NCBI GenBank assembly: GCA_030628905.1
Contig: DAOVQB010000046.1
Location: 1 to 24,653 of the forward strand
Source: DAOVQB01 sp023128935
GTDB lineage: Bacteria; Eisenbacteria; RBG-16-71-46; CAIMUX01; WJJG01
Length of the DNA: 24,653 nt
Reading direction: 5' to 3'
In this document: positions 1 to 7,924 of the stretch, piece after piece
Position numbering within the stretch: position 1 is the first letter of the stretch
Layout of the letters: every line of letters starts with the position of its first letter
Notes under the pieces: generated by a model
What the model was told of the DNA's origin: nothing
Databases searched by the model: none
The model's input: only the letters and a program-made list of their open reading frames with translations
Program-made: the position numbers and the translations under genes

Positions 1-85
1 CATCCGCGCAAACGCACCTGCCAGCGCCTCTGTGTCATCCCGAGCCGGCCAACACCGGCGCCAGAGCTCGGCCTCTTGAGCCCAT

Positions 86-1000
86 TTGCCTTGCCCTGCA
101 CCCTCGACACCGGGCTCTCCACGCCAGAATGAGAACTGCTGCATCCGTCTCTATGCACCTACTTGTTCCATTTCGATCTACGCGGAAGCGATCGCCGAAC
201 GCGATGGGGAGAGTTACACTGGCGGACGCTATCTCAAAATCCCCGCACGTCGCTATCTCCTGGATCCCGAGACTATCGGACGCGATGCAGGGCGGCGGGC
301 TGCTGGACTGCTGGGCGCGCGGCCGGTACCCACGACACGAGCACCGGTCATCTTCACTCCATACACGGGCTGGACCATGATGCGTTGTTTGGTCAATCCA
401 CTGCGGGGAGATAATGTGGTTCAGCAGCGGTCCTATCTGAGCGATCAGATTGGCCACAGGATCGCGGCCAGGGGTGTCAACATCAGAGACAACGCTCTCC
501 TGACCCGCGGCGCTGGGCACCGCGCCTTTGACGGCGAGGGCACGCCGAGCCAGAACCTCCAGTTGATCGGGGATGGTGTGCTTAAATCATATCTCACTGA
601 TCTTTCCAGTGCCGCCAAGCTCGGTGTCCCCCCGGGCGGGAACGCGGTGCGAGAATCCTATGATGCCAAACCCGGCATCGACACGAGCAATTTCTATATG
701 GAGCCCGGCAGCATATCGCCCGAAGCCATCCTGAAGCAGACAGATCGCGCGCTCATACTAACCTCCCTGTCCGGTTGGTGGGTGGGCACATCCCCAGTTG
801 TGGACACCTTCTCATCCGCAGCGATGGGCTTCTGGATTGAGAATGGCGAGCGGATCCATCCCGTGAAGGGTGTGACCATCGGCGGATCTTTGCGGGAGAT
901 GTTCAAGTCGATTGACCTGATTGGCAACGACCTGTCGCACACGGCCCCCACGTCCACGCCCACCTTCCGCGTGGCGGAGATGGCGATCTCCGGCCTATAG
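86..1000 (+). CDS. PmbA/TldE-like (peptidase U62 family) protein, 5'-truncated
   Basis: The 304 residues match the C-terminal two thirds of the TldD/PmbA family, which matures modified peptides and degrades some antitoxins in the cytoplasm. Family signatures seen are FDGEGTPSQNL, the GDGVLKSYLTD stretch, GGNAVRES, a conserved WIENGE then HPVKGVTIGG region, and the closing IGNDL. The HExxxH metal site of active TldD is absent, so the TldE/PmbA (partner) subfamily fits best. Family members are about 430-480 aa. Here the only in-frame start is TTG at 86, with an in-frame TGA at 77-79, and the N-terminal half is missing in all three frames of the first 85 bases. The gene is therefore truncated, or frameshifted near or beyond the window edge. 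The C-terminus is intact and overlaps the end of the convergent small gene by a few bases. Confidence 0.75.
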   Translation: MPCPAPSTPGSPRQNENCCIRLYAPTCSISIYAEAIAERDGESYTGGRYLKIPARRYLLDPETIGRDAGRRAAGLLGARPVPTTRAPVIFTPYTGWTMMRCLVNPLRGDNVVQQRSYLSDQIGHRIAARGVNIRDNALLTRGAGHRAFDGEGTPSQNLQLIGDGVLKSYLTDLSSAAKLGVPPGGNAVRESYDAKPGIDTSNFYMEPGSISPEAILKQTDRALILTSLSGWWVGTSPVVDTFSSAAMGFWIENGERIHPVKGVTIGGSLREMFKSIDLIGNDLSHTAPTSTPTFRVAEMAISGL

Positions 1001-1270
1001 CCCGCCTTCCGCAACGAGATCGAGGGAGGCCTCAACAACCACATCCAGTACCATGGCCCCCGCGAGCGAGTCCGCCCCTTCCATGGGCGGATCATCAAAA
1101 CAGTCGCCGGTCTTCACGAGGACCTCCGGGTGGCAATAGGTGGTCTCTGAGCTGTCCACGCGGTTGTCCTCGCAGTCACCTGCTGCCTGGCCTTCCAGTT
1201 CCTCGAGGGTCATGTTGTACCGGCTGGCCCACTCATTCGCCCTCAGGCTCTCACTCCAGTGCTCGCTCAT
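995..1270 (-). CDS. small acidic hypothetical protein
   Basis: This is an unrecognised 91-aa protein starting MSEHWSESLRANEW. I chose ATG at 1268-1270 because AGAGAGG lies 7-8 bases upstream; an in-frame ATG at 1291 is less well supported. The protein is acidic, has no signal peptide or membrane segment, and contains a central cluster of three cysteines (residues ~32-57: DCEDN, YCHP, GDC). It lies 33 bp downstream of the WVPGHW-motif gene on the same strand, so the two may be cotranscribed. Its stop codon overlaps the end of the convergent PmbA-like gene. No function can be assigned. The good ribosome-binding site and length favour a real gene, but the evidence is modest. Confidence 0.5.
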   Translation of the reverse strand: MSEHWSESLRANEWASRYNMTLEELEGQAAGDCEDNRVDSSETTYCHPEVLVKTGDCFDDPPMEGADSLAGAMVLDVVVEASLDLVAEGGL

Positions 1271-1303
1271 GGTGCATCCTCTCTCTGTCAATGGGGCTGA
1301 TGC

Positions 1304-1624
1304 CTACCTAGTGCGAATGACCTTCCAGTGACCGGGCACCCAGATCCGCTTGCCGGGGCGTATCCGCTTTAAGTGGCCTGGCACCCACACCTTCTTCGCC
1401 GGCTTGGGCGGAGCAGTCTTCACGACCACAATCGGCCTGAGCGCGATCGGTCTCACTGTCTTGATGACCACAGCGGGCTTCCACGGGCGGTGCACCACAA
1501 TCATACGGCGAGGTCTGGCGTTGGCTGACACGGAAATCAGGAGAGCACCCGCGATGGCAAACGCCAGTATCCAGGCGGCTCTCGAGCGCTTCTGACGGCC
1601 ATCGGATCGCCTTGTCTCATTCAT
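1304..1624 (-). CDS. secreted/periplasmic basic protein with WVPGHW motifs
   Basis: A 106-aa protein has a positively charged N-region, a hydrophobic segment at about residues 17-35 (AWILAFAIAGALLISVSANA) and a probable signal-peptidase site after NARA-like residues near 36. The mature part is rich in Val, Pro, Lys and Arg. It contains two copies of a WVPGH(L/W)K motif (KKVWVPGHLKRIRPG and KRIWVPGHWKVIR), like the WxxGxW/YXWGXW repeat proteins found in many Gram-negative envelopes. Their molecular role is unknown. The start is set by a consensus AGGAGG 8 bases upstream of ATG at 1622-1624. It is the first gene of a possible two-gene unit with the small gene at 995-1270. Confidence 0.7.
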   Translation of the reverse strand: MNETRRSDGRQKRSRAAWILAFAIAGALLISVSANARPRRMIVVHRPWKPAVVIKTVRPIALRPIVVVKTAPPKPAKKVWVPGHLKRIRPGKRIWVPGHWKVIRTR

Positions 1625-2152
1625 CTCTCTTTCCTCCTATTCCTCTGTTTTTGTCATGATCGTCGTTGCTTGGATCCTGGGAGGGCAAGGGGCATGCCGA
1701 ACGGGCAGCCGTCGGGATGAAATGGCCTCGCCTCCCCCAGGCGCAGGCTCGTAACTGCTGCCAAGAACGGCAATTACGCCTTTGGCAGAATCTGCCGCCA
1801 TCCTAGCCCATCCCCCGCTGCAGCCCGAAACCAGACGCGCTTGAACTCCCAATCTGTCCCCTCAGGGACAGGTGCTGATCCGGAAGGGGCACGCAAGCTC
1901 CTTGGGCCCCCTGCCCTCTCCGCCAGATCTTCCCATCTACCCCCACCCTCCCGATCTCGGTTTTCCCTTGAACCGATACACATGAGGGAATACCATGGAA
2001 CCGATCTGAAACAGACATGAAAACGTCATGAAACCGTCCTGCTACCGTTATTAGTGCAATCACTTGTTGCTCCAACGATTAGATAGCACGTGGACGGCAA
2101 CCCCGTACCACCGATCTGGCGACGGAGGCCCGATGAGAGAAGGGGAAAGGTC
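1625..2152. other. 528-bp intergenic region, no gene seen
   Basis: This lies between divergently transcribed genes. Open frames exist on the minus strand, but none has a convincing ribosome site, recognisable motif or protein-like composition. A perfect 7-bp stem with a 4-base loop is present at 1854-1871 (CTGTCCC-ctca-GGGACAG) without a T-run. Near 2010-2040 there is an imperfect 11-bp tandem duplication (CATGAAAACGT / CATGAAACCGT), and GAACCGAT occurs twice just before it. Promoters for both flanking genes presumably lie here, but I cannot place them. Confidence 0.4.
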
Positions 2153-3028
2153 ATGGCAATTGCCAAGAAGGGCACCATCCTGGATGGCCTGAGTGGCAGG
2201 GTGGGAGACCTGGTCTGCCGGACCAGGGGAGACCGGACGATCGTATCCCGGCGCCCCAAGAAACGAGGGCGGCGGGACCAACGCAGCCCGAAGCTGGAGA
2301 AGACCCTCAGCAAGTTCCAGGAAGCGGTCCGCTTCGCCCGCGAGGCTCGTCACAGGCAGGCGTTCCGGAGTCTCTCCAGGACACTCCGCGGCTACTCGCC
2401 ATACCATATCGCGCTCCAAGATTTCCTCAGTGAGCCGGTCATCGAGCAGGTTGATTCGAGCGCGATCGGGCACCGCGGCGGCGAGTTGATGATCCGTGTC
2501 TCAGAACGAGTGGCAATCCGATCGGTTAGGGTTCGAATGCCCCGAAGGGATATGGACGGGAAGACAGGCGCAAGCCCGGAGCAAAGACCGGTACCGCTTC
2601 CTTCCACGCCCCCGTTGCCCTCATCCTCCAACTCCTCAGCCACCCCGTCCCTCGACTCGCAGCCGCTCTCGCCACATTCACCGTCTGACCCCGGCTCCAG
2701 CCAAGAGAAGCCGCGCGTGTCAACCCCGGCTGATATCTTCTTCCGGCATCCGATCCGCTCAATGCGAGATGGCACTCGCGGGGAGAAGCCAGATAAAGAT
2801 GAGAGACCCTTAGTGGGGCGTCCGCGGGAACGGAATGACGGAGCAGTGGAGCTGCGCGCTGCTCGTTACCTCGGTATCGAACCCGCGCCGGACGAGGGTC
2901 CCCGCGAGGACCGCGTCGAGATCTGGCGAGTTGTGCTGCCGCGTCCCGGCGAAGTTGAGATCATCGCTTCGGACTACGCCGGTAATCGAGCAGTAAAGGC
3001 CCTTCGCGTCGGCCCTGAGATGGCGTAG
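2153..3028 (+). CDS. hypothetical protein with GxxGDLVxR N-terminal motif and Pro/Ser-rich insert
   Basis: The protein is 291 aa from ATG 2153, which follows AGAAGGGGAAAGG; an upstream in-frame ATG at 2090 lacks a good site. The first 40 residues (GLSGRVGDLVCRTRGDRTIVSRRPKK) resemble the start of a family of uncharacterised bacterial proteins (DUF6266-like; from memory, not searched). The helix at 48-75 and the ALQDFLSEPVIEQVD stretch (87-101) continue that pattern. Residues ~99-130 and 255-285 look like the two halves of a small beta-sandwich ending IIASDYAGNRAVK. Between them, about residues 138-235, is a low-complexity Pro/Ser then charged insert. No signal peptide or membrane helix is visible. 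It is 59 bp upstream of the TPR lipoprotein gene on the same strand. Function is unknown. Confidence 0.6.
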   Translation: MAIAKKGTILDGLSGRVGDLVCRTRGDRTIVSRRPKKRGRRDQRSPKLEKTLSKFQEAVRFAREARHRQAFRSLSRTLRGYSPYHIALQDFLSEPVIEQVDSSAIGHRGGELMIRVSERVAIRSVRVRMPRRDMDGKTGASPEQRPVPLPSTPPLPSSSNSSATPSLDSQPLSPHSPSDPGSSQEKPRVSTPADIFFRHPIRSMRDGTRGEKPDKDERPLVGRPRERNDGAVELRAARYLGIEPAPDEGPREDRVEIWRVVLPRPGEVEIIASDYAGNRAVKALRVGPEMA

Positions 3029-3087
3029 GCTGAAGGTTCGGATCCGGGGTCTTCAGGCCACATCCGACACGGCAAGGGAGGTTTCCA

Positions 3088-4142
3088 ATGATAACGAGCA
3101 TCCTTCAATCTCCAAGCAAGAGGGGGGCGCTCATTGGATCTCTAGTTCTGTCTTTCGCACTGGGTGCCTGCATCCATTCACGGAGCGGCTCGGGTGATGA
3201 AACTGCTGGCCCACCACCTTCCAAAAGCGGCCAACTGCTCGAACAGGGCGATGCGCTATTCCGTGAGCGCAATTACGGGGAAGCTGGGGAAACCTACGAG
3301 CTGGCAGCCGCGGCCGCTGAGACTGAGGGGCATACGTCCAATCACGTTGAGGCACTCGCCCAGGTCGCCCGCGCCTATAGCATCCGCAATCTCGGAGAGG
3401 AAGGGAAACCCTGGCTCGAGCGCGCAGCTGCACTGGCAAGCAGCGACGAGCCCCGCGGTTGGTCCAGATACCTTCTCGTGAAGGGAGTCTATCAGCGCGA
3501 GGAAGACAACCGAGAATCTGCCACGGCTACGTTTGAGAACTTGTACAACTACTGCCTTATACATGATCTCCACCGCCGTGCTGTGAACGCGGCACACATG
3601 CTTGCCATCGCCGCGGAACCCGAGGCTCAGATCAATTGGGGCCTGAAGGGGATCCGGGCTGCTGAGGCGGGAGGATTCGATGAATGGTTGGGCCCGCTGT
3701 GGAACAACCTCGGATGGACTTACGAGGATCTTGGACGAAATGACGAGAGCCTGGATGCCCTGATCAAGGCCCGGGAATACCACTGGAAGGGCGGAAGCGA
3801 TCACGCCAAGCTCGTGGCAGACTGGTCGGTGGGACACGCTTGCCGGATGGTTGGAGAGCTGAAGCAGGCTGCTACGTGGATGGAGGCAACCTATCAGTGG
3901 GCCGAGCAACGCTACGAGGAAAACCCCACCCTGATACCGCGGGGTGGGTCGGTTCTTCTCTACGGGAATTGGGTGAGATTGCCCTCGCGGAGGGCCGATC
4001 TGCTGAGGGCTTGGAACTGCTTGAGGGGGCCCGCGCAAAGCTAATCGAGGCAGGAATGGAGAAATGGGATCCCGAGGGGTTCGCGGACCTCAGCGCCCAG
4101 ATCGCCCGGCTGGTAAGCGCATCACTGGGGGACCACGAGTGA
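3088..4142 (+). CDS. TPR-repeat lipoprotein, interrupted by a frameshift
   Basis: An ATG at 3088 follows AGGGAGG with good spacing. The N-terminus is a lipoprotein signal: hydrophobic residues 14-26 and lipobox L25-G26-A27-C28. The mature chain is helical with TPR-like pairs such as LLEQGDALFRERNYGEAGETY (split over residues ~49-70), GPLWNNLGWTYEDLGRNDESL and later ELGEIALAEGRSAEGLELLE. Read continuously, the first frame ends at 4044 with a non-TPR tail. The TPR pattern resumes in another frame and ends at 4142. Adding one G to the GGGG run at 3941-3944 joins the two frames exactly and gives a ~351-aa protein. This is either a real mutation or a homopolymer sequencing error. TPR lipoproteins usually scaffold envelope complexes; no partner is evident here. 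Confidence 0.75.
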
Positions 4143-4191
4143 TTCAGTCGGAGGCCTTCATACATAGCGCATCCCTCGGCTGGCCTGACTG

Positions 4192-4212
4192 GGCATGTGT
4201 GATCCACGTGCC
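4192..4212. other. 8-bp stem-loop downstream of the TPR lipoprotein gene
   Basis: GGCATGTG and CACGTGCC pair across a 5-base loop (TGATC) with one G-T wobble. It lies 50 bp after the lipoprotein stop and before the FkbM gene. There is no T-run, so it is at best a weak or Rho-assisted terminator, or chance. Confidence 0.25.
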
Positions 4213-4298
4213 ATGTGGCCGCCAGATGGGATGATCCGCATGGGCCGATATGATGCTGCCTGCAGCGTGGTCGCTTGATGAAGAGGGTTAGAAAGCAA

Positions 4299-4994
4299 AT
4301 GACCGAGAAAGAAAGACCCACAATGCCGCTGCTTAAACAAATCGCAGCACGATTGCCAAGCCGATGGCAGAATGAGCTAAAACGTATTCACTTCGGAAGG
4401 CAGATCAACAAAGGTACTTTTGGGACAGATGAGCCAGAGTACAAGATACTCCACAACCTCATAACCCCCGGAGATTGGGTCGTCGATATCGGAGCTAATG
4501 TTGGGCATTATACGAAGCGATTTTCTGAATTAGTTGGAGCACACGGGCGTGTTATTGCTTTCGAGCCAGTGACAGCAACATTTTCATTACTGGCAGCAAA
4601 CGTTCAGCTGTTTGCCCAGCGCAATGTATCATTGATAAATGCTGCGGTTTCCGACAAGTTGGATGTTGTCGGCATGTCGATGCCGAACTTCTCTACAGGG
4701 TTAACCAATTACTATGAAGCCCACATTTCGTCTGCTGCAGACAGTGCATTATCAGTGCTTACTATATCGCTCGATTCGCTCTGCATAAATCAACACATCG
4801 CACTCGTCAAGATTGACGTAGAAGGCCACGAATCCTTCGTTTTGGACGGTATGCAGAAGCTCATTGAGAAGCATCATCCTGTCCTTATTGTAGAGACTGG
4901 CTCCAAGGAGGTAATCGCCAAGCTGACGTCAGTGGGTTACGTTCCGGAGAAATTTCATAAGTCGCCGAATGTTGTATTCAAACCGGATGTATGA
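4299..4994 (+). CDS. FkbM family SAM-dependent methyltransferase
   Basis: The protein matches the FkbM family (Methyltransf_21), which O-methylates sugars or polyketide-like substrates using S-adenosylmethionine. Motif I is VVDIGANVGHYTKRF, followed by VIAFEPV, INAAVSD, and the family hallmark LVKIDVEGHESFVLDGM near residue 180. The closing part reads HPVLIVETG. The start is uncertain: ATG 4299 has AGAGGG about 11 bases upstream; ATG 4278 and ATG 4323 (MPLLKQIAARLP) are alternatives in the same frame. About 230 aa is typical for a single-domain member. Base composition and third-codon positions are visibly AT-richer than the neighbours, and no glycosyltransferase or capsule genes flank it, so it is probably a horizontally acquired orphan. 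The substrate cannot be inferred. Confidence 0.85.
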   Translation: MTEKERPTMPLLKQIAARLPSRWQNELKRIHFGRQINKGTFGTDEPEYKILHNLITPGDWVVDIGANVGHYTKRFSELVGAHGRVIAFEPVTATFSLLAANVQLFAQRNVSLINAAVSDKLDVVGMSMPNFSTGLTNYYEAHISSAADSALSVLTISLDSLCINQHIALVKIDVEGHESFVLDGMQKLIEKHHPVLIVETGSKEVIAKLTSVGYVPEKFHKSPNVVFKPDV

Positions 4995-5077
4995 GGAACA
5001 TGCTTTCTAACAACTGCATCAACTCGGACTGGCAATTCCGCTGCGCTCCATTGCCATCCGGTTATGCGGAGCGATAG

Positions 5078-7240
5078 ATGAACGCTGGCCATATCACCAG
5101 GATCGCGGATGAGTTGACCCTGAGAAACGGGCAAGTACACGCTACGGCTGTGCTGCTCGAGGAAGGGGCCACGGTTCCTTTCATTGCCCGCTACAGAAAG
5201 GAAGTCACCGGTTCGCTTGACGAGGTCGCCATCAGACGCATACGCGACCGTCTTGAACAACTGGCGGAACTCGACAAGCGACGCGAGGCGATCCTCACCT
5301 CTCTCGCAGAGAGGGATCTGCTTACGGACAAGCTTCAGGCGCAAGTCTTGAACGCTACGACCTTGGTGGCGCTCGAGGACATCTACCTGCCCTACCGGCC
5401 CAAGCGGCGTACGCGCGCAACCGTGGCTCGTGAAAGGGGCCTGGAACCTCTGGCTCACCTACTGCTGGCGCAGGAAACTGCCCCCCCCATACAGCCAGCA
5501 GTTGAGGCTCAGGCTTTCATCAACCAGGAAAAGGGCGTTGCGACAGTCGAGGAAGCCCTAGCCGGTGCTCGGGACATCATTGCAGAGATGGTGAGCGAGG
5601 ACACCCAGGCCCGTTCGTCCCTACGGGAGCTGATAAATACACAGGGAACGATCCGCTCGAGGGTGGGCAAGGACAAGGCGAAGGATGGAACCAAGTATAA
5701 GCACTACTTCAAATGGGAGGAAGCTACAGCCACGGCCCCCTCGCATCGCATTCTGGCAATGCTACGCGGCGAGAGGGAACGCGTCCTGACGCTGTGTGTA
5801 TTGCTTCCCGAAGAGGACGCTGAACGCCTATTACTCGAACGTTTCGTGAAAGGACGGACTCCAGCCTCCGAGCAAGTGACCCTGTCCGTGCAAGACGGCT
5901 ACAAGCGGTTACTGTTCCCATCTATGGAATCCGAGACCAAACTCGAAATGAAACGCCGGGCCGACGAAGAGGCAATCCGCGTATTCGCCCTGAACCTGCG
6001 CGAACTACTGCTTGCTCCTCCTCTGGGCGAGAAGACCGTCCTGGCAATCGATCCCGGTTTCCGCACGGGGTGCAAGGTTACTTGCCTGGATCGGCAGGGC
6101 AAGCCGCTGCACAGCGATGCGATCTATCCCCATACACCTGATCCGCGCGCGAAGAAGGCAGGAGCGATTCTACTGGACCTGTGTAAGCGCTTTCAGATTG
6201 AGGCCATCGCTATTGGAAACGGTACAGCGGGGCGGGAGACCGAGGCGTTCGTACGCAGACTGGGCCTACCTGCCCGGATCCCCATCGTTATGGTCAATGA
6301 ATGTGGCGCCTCGATCTATTCAGCCTCCGAGGTTGCGCGCGAGGAATTCCCCAACCTCGACGTAACCGTACGCGGAGCCATCTCAATTGGCCGGCGACTG
6401 ATGGATCCGCTGGCCGAACTGGTCAAGATCGACCCAAAATCGATCGGAGTGGGTCAGTATCAGCACGACGTGGATCAAAAGGCCATCAAGCGGAGCCTGG
6501 ACGACATCGTTATGAGTTGCGTCAACGCCATTGGGGTGGATGTCAACACGGCCAGTATACAGCTGCTTGCCTATGTCTCGGGCTTGGGTCCCCAACTTGC
6601 CCGCAATATCGTGGCCTATCGAGCTGAGCATGGCCCCTTTGCCACACGCATGGAACTGACAAAGGTACCCCGACTGGGACCCAAGTCGTTCGAGCAGGCG
6701 GCCGGATTCCTGCGCATTCAGGGTGGCAGCAACCCGCTAGGTGCGAGCGCTGTTCACCCAGAGAGCTATCACATCGTCGAGGCCATGGCGGAGGAGCTTG
6801 GCTGTTCGGTAGCTGATCTAATGAGGGATAAGACGCTCAGGGAACGAGTTGATCCTGCGCGTCACATCTCGGATAACATCGGTCTGCCGACGCTGATGGA
6901 TATACTCGAGGAATTGGCCAAACCAGGCAGAGACCCGCGGGACGAATTTGAGGTCTTCAGCTTCGCCGAAGGCATTGGGAATATCCACGACCTGAATGCT
7001 GGCATGAAGTTGCCCGGTGTGGTGACCAATGTGACCGCCTTCGGTGCCTTTGTTGACATCGGCGTTCATGAAGAAGGTCTGGTGCACATCAGTCAGTTGG
7101 CTGACCAGTTCGTCAAAGATCCCGCCGAGGTGGTCAAGGTACACCAACGAGTCACTGTCACAGTGATGAATGTGGATCTCTCGCGCAACCGGATCTCGCT
7201 GTCAATGAAGAGCGCAGCGCGCAGCGAGGAGACAGGGTAG
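5078..7240 (+). CDS. tex: Tex-family RNA-binding transcription accessory protein
   Basis: This 720-aa cytoplasmic protein has the full Tex/YhgF order: helical Tex N-domain (residues 1-190, including VPFIARYRKEVTGSLDE and LEDIYLPYRPKRRTRA), central helices, the YqgF/RNase H-like fold (about 319-430, VLAIDPGFRTGCK then AIAIGNGTAGRETE and VNECGASIYSASEVA), tandem helix-hairpin-helix segments (about 490-550, ASIQLLAYVSGLGPQLARNIV) and a C-terminal S1 RNA-binding domain (about 640-712, GVVTNVTAFGAFVDIGVHEEGLVHISQLAD). Tex binds nucleic acid and affects transcription and RNA turnover in characterised bacteria. The length is slightly below E. coli YhgF (about 770 aa), but all domains are present. 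ATG 5078 follows GCGGAG at 6 bases. It appears monocistronic and is a conserved core gene. Confidence 0.95.
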   Translation: MNAGHITRIADELTLRNGQVHATAVLLEEGATVPFIARYRKEVTGSLDEVAIRRIRDRLEQLAELDKRREAILTSLAERDLLTDKLQAQVLNATTLVALEDIYLPYRPKRRTRATVARERGLEPLAHLLLAQETAPPIQPAVEAQAFINQEKGVATVEEALAGARDIIAEMVSEDTQARSSLRELINTQGTIRSRVGKDKAKDGTKYKHYFKWEEATATAPSHRILAMLRGERERVLTLCVLLPEEDAERLLLERFVKGRTPASEQVTLSVQDGYKRLLFPSMESETKLEMKRRADEEAIRVFALNLRELLLAPPLGEKTVLAIDPGFRTGCKVTCLDRQGKPLHSDAIYPHTPDPRAKKAGAILLDLCKRFQIEAIAIGNGTAGRETEAFVRRLGLPARIPIVMVNECGASIYSASEVAREEFPNLDVTVRGAISIGRRLMDPLAELVKIDPKSIGVGQYQHDVDQKAIKRSLDDIVMSCVNAIGVDVNTASIQLLAYVSGLGPQLARNIVAYRAEHGPFATRMELTKVPRLGPKSFEQAAGFLRIQGGSNPLGASAVHPESYHIVEAMAEELGCSVADLMRDKTLRERVDPARHISDNIGLPTLMDILEELAKPGRDPRDEFEVFSFAEGIGNIHDLNAGMKLPGVVTNVTAFGAFVDIGVHEEGLVHISQLADQFVKDPAEVVKVHQRVTVTVMNVDLSRNRISLSMKSAARSEETG

Positions 7241-7269
7241 CAGTTGAGGAAACCGGGAACGGCAGAGGG

Positions 7270-7303
7270 GACTGGGCGGCGGCTGAGGAGACTGGGCGGC
7301 GGC
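7270..7303. repeat. 20-bp tandem duplication before the OPT remnant
   Basis: GACTGGGCGGCGGC occurs at 7270-7283 and again at 7290-7303, giving a period of 20 bases with partial conservation of the spacer. It lies immediately after the tex stop codon and directly before the ATG of the OPT remnant. Confidence 0.6.
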
Positions 7304-7560
7304 ATGAGTAAGATGACCGGGAGCCTTTCTGGAGAGACCCCATACATCCCCCCACATCGGAACGTGCGAGAGATTACCGTTAAGACCCTCCTACTGGGAG
7401 CGTTCTTGAGCATTGTCATGGGAGCCGCCAACACCTAGCCCATATCATGCCTATCGCAGTCGGCATCTACCTGCCGCTGTCGCTGGACATCCCGATTCTC
7501 ACCGGTGGCCTGATCCGCTATTTTCTCGGCCGCCGCCGCAGGGCGCTGGCACGAAACACA
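7304..7560 (+). pseudogene. remnant of an OPT-family oligopeptide transporter with the middle deleted
   Basis: Two short reading frames fit the two ends of OPT transporters, inner-membrane proteins of about 600-700 aa. Frame one (ATG 7304 to TAG 7438) gives PYIPPHRNVREITVKTLLLGAF and then SIVMGAANT, matching the family start (xYIPPxxxxxEITLRxxLLG then GAANxYLG). Frame two (from 7447) gives MPIAVGIYLPLSLDIPILTGG followed by LIRYFLGRRRR, matching the last transmembrane region (AVGxYLPxxxxxPIxxGGLIR). About 550 intervening codons are gone, and the two ends are joined within ten bases in different frames. After the arginine run the sequence no longer resembles OPT. This is a non-functional deletion scar. 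The identification is from recalled family consensus, not an alignment. Confidence 0.65.
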
Positions 7561-7820
7561 AGTGGTAAGGCCGCGGGACCTGATGCCCGTGATGCAGATA
7601 CGCGGCCGGAGTTGAGGAAAATGGCCCACAATGGCTTGGGATACAGGTGTCCGCCCGACCTTCTTGCGGCAATGGCTGTAATCCCATTTCTGCGCGACGA
7701 GCTTCCGGTGCCAGCGCCTTGCAGCGAGTCCCTTCCATCTAGTTGAGCCGGTGTGTCTTGAAAGCCAATCAGGACGTCCTCAGGGATGAAAGATCGTGAG
7801 TAATCTGTCCAGTCTGGAGG

Positions 7821-7920
7821 TCAATTTGGCTAGTAATGGATTATTATAAGCAGCCATATTGTCCTTGTAGAAGCTGGTTTTGGCTGCATATAATTTCTAT
7901 ATTCAGCCAATTTAGGAGGG
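7821..7920 (+). promoter_or_regulatory. promoter with four alternating TGGCT/AGCCA sites, strong RBS
   Basis: This AT-rich stretch precedes the ATPase-nuclease gene. A plausible sigma-70 promoter is TTGTAG (7865-7870), 18 bp, TATAAT (7889-7894). TGGCT at 7827-7831 and 7881-7885 alternates with AGCCA at 7852-7856 and 7905-7909, spaced 25, 29 and 24 bases. The inner pair extends to GCAGCCA (7850-7856) / TGGCTGC (7881-7887) and brackets the -35/-10 region. TAGGAGGG lies just before ATG 7925. The layout suggests a repressor operator, possibly autoregulatory. It is inference from spacing and symmetry. Confidence 0.45.
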
Positions 7921-7924
7921 TCAT

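Noticed and set aside
1637..2075. Overlapping minus-strand open frames in the 1625-2152 gap
   Set aside because: Low-complexity, Arg/Gly/Pro-rich translations without start signals or family resemblance.
3256..4038. 260-aa minus-strand frame opposite the TPR lipoprotein
   Set aside because: Antisense shadow; the plus strand has lipobox, ribosome site and TPR motifs.
7771..7780. Perfect 10-bp palindrome AGGACGTCCT
   Set aside because: A short single palindrome of this size is expected by chance and has no clear relation to the downstream promoter.
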